DNA of 64,000 nucleotides from Icerya purchasi. Its lineage: Eukaryota > Arthropoda > Insecta > Hemiptera > Monophlebidae. Positions 44,801-56,150 of this stretch are shown piece after piece (positions within the stretch are counted from its first letter, which is position 1; every line of letters begins with the position of its first letter). Both the position numbers and the translations under genes were made by a program. Under the pieces are notes generated by a model, which was not told the DNA's origin, did not search any database, and saw only the letters and a program-made list of their open reading frames with translations. The stretch is taken from the NCBI GenBank assembly GCA_039619475.1, contig CM077115.1:30889083-30953082 (forward strand). The letters run 5' to 3'.

Positions 44801-44953
44801 TTCATTGGTGTTTATTATAGCTTGTTTTATCTTTTCCTTGTGCTCCGATTACATAATACTGGGGTGATAGTGACCACCCCAGTATTATGTAGTCGGAGTA
44901 CGAGGACATGGGGGTATAACCAATGGGGATCATCTATATTTTAATAAAATTAA
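44773..44953. repeat. Imperfect palindrome with a 24-bp perfect core hairpin
   Basis: The core arms CTCCGATTACATAATACTGG(GGTG) and their inverse at 44874-44905 flank an 8-base loop, with one mismatch. Outer arms with ATTTTATTAAAATATAGATG at both sides extend it to about 180 bp. It lies at the upstream edge of the ORF1 remnant. Confidence 0.75.
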
Positions 44954-46399
44954 AGTTGCGATTTTGTAGTAAAGTTCACGAATAACAGTGTCAGAATTAA
45001 GTTTTCACGGCGGGTCTGACTCTATGTAGACAATACTGAAACAGCATCCGAGTGCCTCTCCATTTTTCAATTAATTTATTGTTCCGTTGTACAGTTCCGT
45101 GTAATATCATGCGTTGGTTCTATTTTCTCATCATGTATCATCATGTATCATCATGTATCATCATTTCAGATAATTGTGCTTGAGAATGAGATGAGCTCGG
45201 GCAAGGCAAATCGTTCGAACTTATTTTACGAATAATGTCAAAACATTGTTCATATCGTAATGTCTGATCGGGTCCCGTAATTTTATCAGCATGGGGTCTT
45301 TATTCGGTAATAGAAATTTTCTGACTACCTCTTCGTGTACTTTTTGCCTTTTTCATATTTTCGCATTCATCAGTAACACTGTAGAAATTGGTTTTTCTAG
45401 ATGGCTCTTTTTTACGGCTGAGATTTATTTGCAGAGTTGGGCCATTACGTATACCGGGCGCATAGTCTGACGGATAACTTTGGTAGCCTATTTGAAATAT
45501 GCCGGTGAATTTCAACACATGTTTCTACACACCCTGTTTTTGCAATATCTTGTTAACTCTTTGGGAGTTCTTCATAACTAACAGAATCACTAACTCCGCG
45601 ATTCCGGTGGTTTATTTGACAAACTACCAAGCGGTCTCTTCTAATTCCTTCTTTTTACTATCTAACGCTGTATAACTTTATTAAATGTTTTTTAATTTTG
45701 TGTCTCTGGCGGGTAGTTCAGTGCATTTTCATTCTCTGCGTGATTTTTTTAACGCTGACATTTATTTGTCAAGTCTTAAAAATAATTGTACACTGTTTGG
45801 ACTAGCAAAAAAACAAATACGGCTAATGGATAGGCAGTGTGATTTATAGAATATTGTAAACTTAAAAATAATTTTAGAAGTTCACGTACTCCTAGTATAA
45901 ACTGAATAAATAAACTTTATTTAAAAAAAAAAAAGAGCAAAAAAAGCCGGTAGAATATTATATTCTTTTTATTTTAGTACAATAATAAAGTGGCGTTTAA
46001 AAAATAATGATAAAATTAGGCAAAAGACAAAAGCCGGGTAATTAAAAAAAAAAATAAAAACAACAATGACTTTTTACGCTTATCAACGACAAAAATGCTT
46101 GCGTGGTATGAAATTAAAAAAAAAAAAAAAAAAAAAGGATAAGTTTCATAATGTTTTTATTTCAGGGAGTATTTAAATACAAAAAAAATTAATTTTCATA
46201 TATTATTCACGATAAATAAAATTTGGCTTACAACACTGCGTAAAAAAGATTAATCTGATCACAAATCAAAGTGAAAATTACCGGATTGTCTACACCTGCA
46301 GTCCAGACGAGTTATAAAATTTAAGTTTTTTGCACCGAAGTGTTTGCAAGACTCGATACTTAGCGAGGAGTCGAGTATTAACCACAGGTGAAGGATAGT
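44954..46399. other. Intron, possible upstream ORF1 remnant
   Basis: A minus-strand frame at 45300-45518 (NLSRKKEPSRKTNFYS) could be ORF1 N-terminal sequence of the 43.7 kb element. Not certain. A-runs at 45922-45934 and 46115-46137. Confidence 0.3.
45128..45165 (+). repeat. 11-bp tandem repeat
   Basis: TCATCATGTAT repeated three times plus a partial. Confidence 0.85.
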
Positions 46400-47503
46400 C
46401 CAGCCACTAAGAGCATTGGTTGCGCGCAGTTTTCAAAAAAAATCGTTTAACCCGACAGAAATAGCGAAGCAATTACGAGCGAGTACAAGTTACGTAATTT
46501 ACGAATTTATCACTAATTTTTTTGTTTTGAGCCAAGAATTCAAGCACTGCATTTGCGATATGCGATCTCGCCTTGATGCAGCTTCCAAAGCCCAACGAGA
46601 TCTGAGCGCTTCTTAGGGATCTTCCATCAGTTGTTTTAAAACTGACGATGTAGTAGACTGCAGTAACCATCTGATCTTAAGGAACCGTATGAGTGTACAC
46701 CATACCTCGATAATCGAAGAAAGTAACCACCAACGCTTTAGTTGCAGATTTTTGTGCTCGCGTTTTTTCAGTGGAGGACCAAATTTTTCCACCTATTCCG
46801 AACTTTGCTGCTTAGTTTCGGGATTATAGCAATATATCCAGCTTTCGTCGACCGTAATTATGTTTTTCTACCAGGAATCACCTTGTTTTGCGGTGCAATC
46901 GAGGCAATATTCGCAAATGGAGACGCGGTTGTGGTTTTGATCTGGCGTCAATAAATCGGAAATCCATTGTGCACAGACACGAGACATGTACAGGTGTCCT
47001 TTAATAGTGGGTGTGTGCTTCCGACTGATACATGGAAGTATCAAGAGAGTTCTCTGATTGACAGGCGAGGGTCAGTGCGGATCATTACTGCTCCTAATGT
47101 TCTCTTCGGAGAGCGTGTTGACGGGAGCGCCGTCACCGCCTTGCAGTTCGGCTTTTCTGATACGAGCGATGCCACCGCAAACACGTTCTTCGGGGGCCAT
47201 AGTTTCATCACCGAGTGCCTTATTTAGCACTTTTCCTGGGTTTGAAGCGGCGTTTTCTTTAAGCGAACACAAAATTTTATGGCATAACGCCGCTCACGAT
47301 AATCAGTGTCATGGTTACTTTAGAGGCGAAATCTAACTACAGTTCACTCAATTCAATATAAAAAGCTGATCAAATCAGCGACTTTGTTTTTGCACTAAAT
47401 AAATAAGTCAGAACTGTTATTCGATAGCCGGGTGATTCGTTAGCATAGCGCATTTCTTGACCGATAGGAGAGCTAGTGTCAATCCTTATTAAACAGCCCT
47501 TGT
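46400..47503 (-). pseudogene. Decayed mariner-like transposase, second family
   Basis: Minus-strand fragments in order: EENI...DP, SRVCAQWISDLLTPDQNHNR (linker comparable to WIPRLLTPDQ), ENIITVDESWIYCYNP (first catalytic Asp), PETKQQSSE, FFDYRGMVYTHTVP and ANAVLEFLAQNKK. Stops and frameshifts throughout. A possible terminal repeat (ATACAAGGGCTGTTTAATAA, inverted at 47486-47505) is seen on the gene's 5' side only. Distinct from the intact mariner at 38.4 kb. Confidence 0.7.
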
Positions 47504-47505
47504 AT

Positions 47506-48531
47506 AATCATGAAATTGCGCGCGCATGTTAAAAATTAGACGCTCTTATTTTAAACAAGTACCCTTAAGTGTAAAAGAAAAAAATCGTTCAGAACCATTA
47601 AGAACATGTAAAAAGTTTTTTAAATGATTGAAAAAGTCACTTGAAAATTTGCATATCTCTAATTTAATCGGGAAATTTAAAATAATGTAAAACACAAACA
47701 TCAAAAAAATGAAAAAATTAATTGAAACTTCCATTTTGGGAGCGAAAAACACTGAAGGAAGATAAACCCCTGCAAATAGAGTAGTTTTGCAATAGGCGTT
47801 GAAAAATATTAAAATAATGTGGAGTACATCTTAAACACGGGGGGTATAAAAGATGAACTTTGTAGGAGAATATAGCTGAAATTATCGTTTCGAATTTACA
47901 CTTTCGTGGTTTCTATAAGACTTCCGAAACGGGGAATAACGAATTTAGTTTAGTATTTTTATATATTTCATTTCAAAATTTTCGTTTCCAGATTTTTCGA
48001 ACGTGCCCGAATTTTTTCAATGAAATGTTATTACGGTAACCTAAAATATGTTTAATTTGCCCGAAGGAACTCTCGATAAATTAACAGATGTCGATAAACG
48101 ATTATCAATGAAATTAGAATAGGAATGAGTTTTCCGAAAAAATAAAAAATCGATTAAAATCGACTATAACGAAAATTCGCAGCGTAAAATTTCACCCCGC
48201 TTAGATTTTATTTAGTTGAAGACTAAGATTCAAAAAAAAAAATTAATTAATTAATTAATTAATTAAGGCGGAACTTTTTAAAAATGTATTGCATCGTTAC
48301 TAACGTTTTAATACTTTAAATGAAAGATTTCGTTTTAATTGTAAATTTGAAGATGCAATTATTTAAGGTTTATGTAACATTAGGAAAACTGCGACTTTTA
48401 ATCAATTTGCTTAGTAGTTGATTTTGATTTAGGAAGCACTTGGTTCGAATCTATACTGAAAATTCAAAAAATTATCCGTACGTTAGTTTAATATAGTTGA
48501 CGAGCTAGAATAAAAAAAAAAGATGAAAAAA
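47506..48531. other. Intron, nothing recognised
   Basis: AT-rich with (AATT)n at 48240-48266. Confidence 0.5.
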
Positions 48532-48726
48532 TTGGGATAACCATTTAGATACACCGCTTTTTTAAAAAAAATTAATGTTAAAACTTTAACTCTTAAAAAC
48601 TGAACGTTTCCGAAAGCTGTTTCTGATAATGATATAAGCTTTCCGAAACGTTCAGTTTTTAAGAGTTAAAGTTTTAACATTAATTTTTTTAAAAAAAACC
48701 GGTGTGTCTAAATTGTTTTCCTAATC
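48532..48726. mobile_element. Foldback element, 86-bp arms and 20-base loop
   Basis: 48532-48617 is the near-perfect reverse complement of 48638-48726 (for example AACTCTTAAAAACTGAACG against CGTTCAGTTTTTAAGAGTT). The loop holds TGTTTCTGATAATGATATAA. No coding capacity. Confidence 0.85.
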
Positions 48727-49002
48727 GCATCCACCAGATAGTAAGTTTTAAATGTTTAAAGATGAAAAAAAACATTCTTCATTTAAATTTTGTAACGTGC
48801 ATTGAGGACTATTTCTATGTAACAGATAGCGCGAAGAAATTTAATTTGAATTAACCAAACTCTGCTGTGAAAATTTCACATTGTGATACATGCAAGTTAC
48901 AAAAAAATGTATATGTTTTTAATTAATGACAATACAGAAAATGGAAAAGAACAATTATAATATGATGAAGAATCTTTTTTCATACTGTTTGTTAACAAAT
49001 AC

Positions 49003-49488
49003 ATAAAAATAATAATAAGTTAATAATAATAAATATAATATAAACAATTATAACAAACTAATAAGATACATTTTCTTACTTAGTAACGTTTTCGGGCATC
49101 ATCAACTAAACCAATATGTGAACAGATACAAATTCTAAATCACACTGAGGTCAACAAGGGAATACAGTGGTTTATATATAGGTTTAAAATAACAAATATA
49201 GGAGTCAATGGTCATAACTATTAAAAGGGTGTTAAGTACACAGACTATAATAAATAATATTTAAGAAATTTAATGATCAAGTTTAAATAAATGTAAAAAT
49301 ATATAACATATTTTTTAAAATGTTATATTAAATAGGGGGTTATTGTTATTTCGGATTTGATCGTTTAGAATATTACTTTTGTGTTTGATGATGGATTATG
49401 CCCGAAAACGTTACTAAGTAAGAAAATTTATCTTATTAGTTGGTTATAATTGTTTATTATATTTGTTATTATTGACTTATTATTTTTA
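49003..49488. mobile_element. MITE-like element with about 100-bp inverted ends
   Basis: Arms 49003-49105 and 49387-49488 are inverted copies sharing TTTTCTTACTTAGTAACG, TTTTCGGGCAT and AACAATTATAAC. The interior (about 280 bp) is AT-rich without coding sequence. No target duplication was identified. Confidence 0.75.
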
Positions 49489-49689
49489 ATTATAATATGA
49501 AACACGAGGTCAGTCCAGTGTTACAACTTCACACGAACTGCAGATACACATTAAATAAAAATTATAATTCTAAGCAATACTTGTGAACGAATTATTGTAT
49601 TTTTCACGAAATATTCTTATAAGCATGTGCATTTCTAGGTTGTTTAGAAATATTTAATGACAATTGCGCTATTAATAAGGGCCGGAAAT

Positions 49690-50116
49690 TTGTTTTTCGC
49701 ATGTTGCGAGATCCTATGTTCAATCAGTTTTGCCTTATGGCATAGAAGCATCTACACTAAGCAAGAAGCAAAAATAGACTAGAGGCGATTAAAATGTGTT
49801 TTCACGAACGAATGCTGCGAATACCATGGACTAAAAAATACTCGATCTGAATGAGGCAAACTCTTAACAAATTACTTATGAACGTGATAACGGAAAAAAG
49901 AATTAAACACTTTTCACGTACCGCTGGCGGAAAGAGATAAGTTCTACAAGGAAAAACCATTGGTAGGAGAGGTGGTGAGCGAAGGAAGACAGACTACCGG
50001 ATTCAGAACACCAAGAAATTAGTTTCAACCAGCAGTTATTTCATCCTTCATAAGAAAGACATCTTTAGTACCGCCACTTGTGATTACCTCACGCTCAGTA
50101 ATGAATAGATACTAAA

Positions 50117-50147
<31 letters not shown>
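49690..50147 (+). mobile_element. RTE-like retrotransposon 3' fragment ending in (GAA)n
   Basis: Broken frames show VLPYGIEAST LSKKQK, LRIPWTKK, then GRRGGERRKTDYR, matching the C-terminal region of the widespread insect elements annotated as endonuclease-reverse transcriptase. These often end in a GAA/AAG repeat, here at 50115-50146. Many stops. Confidence 0.6.
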
Positions 50148-50148
<1 letters not shown>

Positions 50149-51984
50149 GAAACTCTGAAAGTTTTTTTCAATGATCAAAATCTGGTTTCGTTACCAAATA
50201 GCCAGTTCCTGTCGATATAATAAAACACGTTCAGTAACTATTTTTTTTCCGATGCCAAAGTTTGCTTTAAAATGGTTCCAAAATTCAAATAGTGAAGTTT
50301 GAGATGTATTTCGGCCTTTTCAACTCCTATTATGAACAATTTACGGAAAAATGCTTCCCGTTGCTTTTTTTGTACCTCAAAATGGTGGAATTAATCGGTT
50401 ATCGGAAATGTTGATTTTTTGCCATGCTGAGTATAATGTTCATTTTATAATTTAAATTTCAGGATAAATGAATTATCAAGCGGCGAGTAATACGAATTTT
50501 TAAGTGACCTTTTAATTCGTTTTAAACTCCGGCTTTTTCATGAATACTTCTTTTTTCCCCCGGCGTAATCGTCTATTCGAATGATATGCACATCTGAAAG
50601 AGCGTTTAAACTGTGATTTATGCGTGCATAAATGTTGTAACTTTTTCTAACCAAAAAAATGAAATAAATAAATAATAACAATAATATCAAAAGTTATATA
50701 AAGCTTACAAAATTATATATTAATTCGTCATTAAAAACTGTTATTATATCAGCGTAAAACTGTAAATGACAAAGAGTTACGAAATTGTACAAATTTTTCT
50801 ACATTAATCGGATGTTTTATTTACTCTCGCTTTTAAAATAAAAATAACATTGGTTAACACTAACGGAGTTTACCGGCGGATAAGATGGAATGAACGCATT
50901 AAAGTATATGAAAATTAATTATTTCGCACTAAAAAGAGTGACTTGTAAATAAAGAAAACAGTCTAGTAGACGAAGGTGTTTAATCACCGATAGAATTATT
51001 TCGAAACTAGCCAGTGAAAAGGTGATAAATAAAAATAGAAAATTTTAATATATTAAATAATCGCAAGAGCCATTGGCCAAGTTGCAAAAGTTAAGAGACT
51101 AATTTCTGATTATTGAAAAAAAAACCAAAAAAGGAATAAACGCGTCGTGGTGGGTGGTGGCCTTCTATTGAAAGTTTTTGTACCAAAATTATAAATATTA
51201 AACGATTTTATATTTGTTAACTTGGCATATTCTCAAATATTTTAATAAATTGTTATTCGAAGAATACATTTAATAATTGTATAATTGTTCGGTAGTAGAT
51301 CGAAAAAAATTATAATACTGGCAAATTATAAACGAATCTTTTTAGATACTTAAAAATGTCGTATTAAAACACCCCCATCAGTTTTGAGGAAGCCCTCTGC
51401 GTCTAACGAATATTACCAACGCCGTGAAAAATTTTCATGCTCAACTATGGTTCGAAAACTGATAAGATCTTCTGAACAAATTTTCTCAATATTGTGACGA
51501 ACCAGGTTTGTGGCGCCATCTCTCGCGCGTATATGTATATTATTTAGTTTTATTTTTCCTTGTAACATGCCAAGCGGTTGTCCGGTTATTGCGTGGAGAG
51601 TGAATGTGTGCGTCTGTGTTAATTGTAAGATGATGGCGCTGCATAAATGAATACGTTGCTTTCGTCAGATAGAGATCTAGAGTGCTCTGGCGGGACAGGT
51701 AAATGATATCGGCGATAGGAAGAATAAATGAAAATAGGAAGTGTATGTGTGCTTTCGTCCATTGTCAGGGCCAGGTATTGCCGCGATAAAAATAGTAACG
51801 TCTTCTTCGTTTAAAGTTCAGCGATTGCGTTTGTTTCATGTTATGTTTCGTTAATTTGCAGTAATACACGTCGTGCGCGATATCGTTATACGTGTGTAAA
51901 TATAGTATATATTATATTGCATACATATACATATATATATATATTAATTACAACGTAATTCTTAGGCTACCCCCCATTCGAAAA
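50148..51984. other. Intron, nothing recognised
   Basis: AT-rich, no element or exon recognised. Confidence 0.5.
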
Positions 51985-52155
51985 AATGTCCCAATTTTAT
52001 GTAACGTTTGTTATATTTTATAGGATTTTTGTTATTGTTATTTAAAAAATGTCACAATTTTATGTAATGTGAAATATGTAACGAAAAATGTAACGAAAAA
52101 ATGTCTTAATTTTATATAACGGAAGTTGAATGTTAGAATAGGATTTTTGTGGTTA
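51985..52155 (+). repeat. Degenerate tandem repeat
   Basis: AAAAATGTCNNAATTTTATGTAA occurs three times (51983, 52046, 52098), and AGGATTTTTGT recurs at 52022 and 52140. AT-rich, no coding signal. Confidence 0.6.
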
Positions 52156-52261
52156 TGTTATTTTTTGTGTGTGTTGATGCCAGTAAGAATTACGTTGTAA
52201 ATTTTAATCATTTTATACAAAGTATAGAAGAGAAAGAGACAGAAATGAAAGCAAGGAGGGT

Positions 52262-52295
52262 CAAGGGGCACAGCCCCTTGCGAGGCCAAAATGGC
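52262..52295. repeat. Two adjacent short hairpins
   Basis: CAAGGGGCACAGCCCCTTG is an 8-bp stem with a 3-base loop, followed at once by GGCCAAAATGGCC. Unusual GC-rich structure in an AT-rich intron. Confidence 0.6.
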
Positions 52296-52619
52296 CGAGT
52301 TTATATATATATTTATATATATATGTATATATCGGCTGTTCAATAGTAAAGATTGTCATTCAACTAGATGTATAGTTTTTTTATTTCATTTTGCTTCCGA
52401 CGCATCGGAAAGCTCGGATAAATCCTCATTGGCGCCTGGAAATATTTAGGAAACGTCAAACAGTTCCGATTTCGTTTCAATATTTAAAGAACCTGTGATG
52501 TAATTTACAATTTGTAATAGATCTTTTAAATAGGAGACAGGATTACTTTGGAAAGTCTTAAATTCCTGACAAGCATTATTGAACAAAACGTATTGATCGA
52601 ATGAATAACGAAAACTCTG

Positions 52620-52890
52620 ATTCTTCTTCGGAATGCGACGCCGGCGATGTTTTCTTCGGAATGCGACGCTGGCGATGTTTTCTTCGAATGCTCGGCTCTT
52701 ATTAACGAACGTTGCCTTTTGTATTCGAAAATCTTAGCTTTTGGCCTTCCGGCACCTTACAGTGCTTCCTTTACATCTCCATCGATAATTTTCCCTTTTT
52801 CCATCGACTATCGCCCCGGAATCTAATTTCTTAGCATAATACGTTCAAGTGGTTTGATCAAAGCGAAAAAAAAATTAAAAAAAAAAATTA
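52620..52890 (+). mobile_element. Family A 3' fragment with short duplication
   Basis: GDVFFECSALINERCLLYSKILAFGLPAPYSAS corresponds to the tail of family A ORF2 (FFECPALRNERSLLYSQLLSLGLPTPYNS). Just before it, about 32 bp (TTCTTCGGAATGCGACG...GATGTT) is repeated in tandem (52621-52684). An A-rich stretch follows from 52867. Confidence 0.65.
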
Positions 52891-53530
52891 AAAAAAAAAA
52901 AATAAATAAAAAAAATAAACAAAGAACAAAAACAAAATCTGTGGCCAGATATACATCTATTCGGTCGTTAAATGTGATTTCAGAATGGAAAGTAATCGGC
53001 TGAAAATTTCTACATTTTCTGGTATTTCCCGCAATTTTTTTTTGATGTACTATCGCGGGGTTGAAATTTCGAACACAGGCGGCATTCGCTGAACTGAAAA
53101 GAAAATAGTGAAATTTTTACGAAAAACAAGAGATACGCTCAGGTTAAAGAGAGATTTTTGATAATGGCCCGAAAGAATAAAATAATAATTTGAAGCTCGA
53201 ATGAGGAGGGAAATTACCATTCAGATTCTCTTACCTGGCTGTTTCCCGAAATATTCGAGTACGTATGCATTATCACGATGCACCTCAAAAAAAAACTCGT
53301 AGAATTTTATTTAACCGGTCGGCGGTAGGCGGCTTTTTTGAGTCTTTCAAGAATCGGATTTATATGTAAGCTACAAGTTTACATCAAAAAGTGTACGGGC
53401 GTCTTTCGATCGACATATATTAAATCGCGGAGGAGAGAGAGAAGGTGAACAGCAAAAAAAAAAAAAAATTCTAATCGCAATCGACGGAGAGAAGAGATTG
53501 AATAATCACAGCAGTTACTTTTAAGGATAA
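52891..53530. other. Intron, nothing recognised
   Basis: A-rich runs. No motif. Confidence 0.5.
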
Positions 53531-54917
53531 TTTTTTTTTTTTTTTTTTTTTTAGCGGCATTGACCCAACAACAAGAAAACTAAGCTAAGAAATTAAATAA
53601 CTAAGCGGTCCGAAATGGACGCAACAAAGGACAGCAGTGCGGACACCACAGAAGATGAAGGAAAGGAGAGGATAAAGTCTAGAGTTATAGGGAGTAGGGA
53701 GACCTAATGACAGGAGCTGACTGTATAAAAGGGAGCGTTCGTTACGAAGAGCAGGACACTCAAAGAAAATGTGATTAGCATCACATGTACGAGGAGGATC
53801 ACAATCGTGGAGAGAACAATCAGGAGAAGGTGATAGAGCAAATCGAAAGCGAGAGGAAGGGAGGAGAGAATGATTGATTCGGAGACGAATTAGGGAGACA
53901 ATAGAAGAGCGACGACTGAGAGGAATAGAATGGAACCAAGACAGGTAACGAGGAATTGGCTGAATGAAACGGTAATGAGAATGACGATTAGAAAATAGGG
54001 AGGGATAAATATCCTGCCAAAGTCTGGCGTGATTGGAGGTGGATACGGAAAGGATATCTGAAGAAGGGAAATGGTTGAGGAATGAATCAAGGCGACCAGC
54101 AGAACGAGCCAAAGAATCGGCTGCATCGTTGCCATCAATTCCGGAATGACTGGGGACCCACAAAAAATCAATGAGAATAGAACGGGATGACTGCAAAGTG
54201 GAGGTAAGAGAACGAATTGAGAGAATAATATTATCAGAGGAATGTGAAGGAGGAGAGGATATGGCTTGAAGGACGCGCCCTTAGAGTCCGAAATAATGAG
54301 GAATTGGGAAAGATCGCTTAAAGAGGAAATATAAGAGATAGCCTGAAGGATGGCGATCGACTCGGCAGAAAAAATAGAGCAGAAGGAAGGAAGCCGGAAG
54401 GACTCAGAATGTCGAAGCGACGGAGCAGTAAACGCACCACCCACTCTGTCCTCGCTCTTGGAACCATCAGTAAAGATCAATATACATGAGCAGGAAAAGA
54501 GGAATTCAACAAATGAAGAAATTCATTGTTGACTGCACCGTGAGAGGAGGAATTGGCTCGAAGTGGTAGAGAGGAAAATTTGATAGGCTGCCGTAGGCTA
54601 TTGAAGTCATGAAAGAAGTACGGGAGAGTGTTGTAGGAAAGGACAACAGGAGAAAAATTAGAAAGACGGGTAGCAATGAGCGACAGGATTGGGATTTTAT
54701 GAGGAGAAAAATGCCAGCAGTTTTTGATATATAGATAGGAGGAAATAAGTTTGGACGAGGAGATGGGAAGCCGTTTAATTAAGAAGCGATACCCAAGCTG
54801 AGAACGGCGAATAAACAGTGGTTGGGCAACCGACTCTGATAGAACTGCGGGAATGGGGGAGGATTTCAAGGCTCCAATGCATAAACGGAGGCAAGAGTTC
54901 TGGATCGCGTCAAGTAA
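53531..54917 (-). mobile_element. Family A retrotransposon, 5'-truncated
   Basis: Poly(T) at 53531-53552, then the family 3' end AGCGGCATTGACCCAACAAC. It encodes the RT thumb (LLDAIQNSCLRLCIGALKSSPIPA), RNase H (IFTDGSKSEDRVGGAFTA, FSAESIAILQA, LIISDSKG, FLWVPSHSGIDGNDAADSLARSA) and the Cys/His end (CSLHDCDPPRTCDANHIFFEC). Frameshifts lie near 54285 and 54480. Similarity to other copies ends abruptly at 54917, the probable 5' truncation. It is a close relative of the 26.7 kb fragment. Confidence 0.85.
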
Positions 54918-55883
54918 ATTCGTTTCACGAAGAAAGTTATCAACGACCCATAAAAACAGTGATAACCTTCGACAGCAAAGTGCGACCGAAGTTGCGCATA
55001 AAAGCGTTGCAGAAGTTTTATGAATAGAAGTGATCTTTGTGATTTTTTGAACATAATGCACTAAAGAGAAAACCAACTTCAAATTTAGATCCGATGATTG
55101 GGAAGATATTCTCGAAAAAGTTCAGGTTCGACAGCGGAGGCTTTATTGATTTTATAGAAATATGAAATTTTATCCCGACGATGTTATCGGAAAAAAAAAA
55201 AAAAAACAAAAAAAAAACCGCAAATGTCTGAATAGCGCTCTCATTCGAGTAACCCACCACCGGTCAGTGCTGAATTTTAGTGTAAACAGACTAAAAATAA
55301 AGAAAAACAATTTCGAAACGAAGTGAATTGATCGAGAGTTTCTCGTACAAATATTATCAAGCAGGATTGTGTTTCTCCGTAGATATCAGTACTAAATGAT
55401 GAGAAAATCGTCGTTGGATTGCGCATGCGCAACAAGCAAAACCTTTTCACGTCTAATTGTTTTTGTCTGGTTAACTTACAACAGTGTATTTCGTCTGTTT
55501 AAGTAAGGCTTCTATTTAGTTCCGGAGAATTTTCTTTAAACTATCGCGGTTAATATTTACAAAGGAGCACGTGTCTGGTCATCGCTTTCTTCTAACCGGT
55601 TGCGAAGATGGAATATCGGTATTCTTTGCGCAATAAAGACAGATCCCAGTCAATGATGCTTTTTAAGAAATGAGGATTAAAAAAAGGAAACTATTACACG
55701 GTGAATTAATTCGTAATCATTTGCAAGTTCATTTCGTGCGATTTTTCTCCTTTTAAAAATGTTCATTTCTTTAAGAAAAGAAGAAAATGAATAAAAACAA
55801 CTTTATTCCGAAAATAATTGAAAATATTTATTTTTATTTATTTATTTTTTTTTTCTTAAAAGGAGTATTTGAAAATCGCTAAC
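54918..55883. other. Intron downstream of the CUB1 exon, nothing recognised
   Basis: AT-rich. The exon's donor lies at its upper edge. Confidence 0.5.
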
Positions 55884-56150
55884 CGGTCTCCGCTCTTTCA
55901 ATGAATTTGTAAACAGCACGGAATCCGCCATATTCGATATGCTCGTCCGAATGAAATTTCAGCCACATGTTCGGTCCGGAAGAAGTGATGATTTCTTTCG
56001 GAAATCCTTCTCCACAGAATACGCCAATGAGCGGAGAATAGCCGTGCATTCCATCTCGTATTTCCAGGAAATCGTACTTGCAATTTTCGCTCGGTTCCAG
56101 ATCAAACTTATCTCTAAAATCCAGCACTATCTGCTGCGTTTTATTTTGAG
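55884..56150 (-). CDS. Neto: Neto-like exon: second half of CUB domain 1
   Basis: This exon encodes about 89 residues of an extracellular CUB domain. Read on the minus strand, the acceptor is CTGTTTACAG at 56160-56151 and the exon opens in phase 1 (bases CT complete an Ala codon). The frame stays open to a GT donor at 55883-55882, leaving in phase 1. Visible CUB features are the Cys in SENCKYDFLEIRDG, the SPLIGVFCG loop with the partner Cys, MWLKFHSDEHIEYGGF and the closing GFRAVYKF strand. An N-glycosylation site NKT lies near the start. Known family: the EPS-x-x-C-[KR]-[YF]-D-x-LE-[IV]-RDG stretch and the SPLI...CG loop are typical of Neto CUB1. Neto proteins are single-pass membrane proteins that cluster or modulate kainate-type glutamate receptors. 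The first half of CUB1 is not found up to 64000. The donor GTTAGC is a weak match. Other CUB proteins are possible, but the later exons support Neto. Confidence 0.85.
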
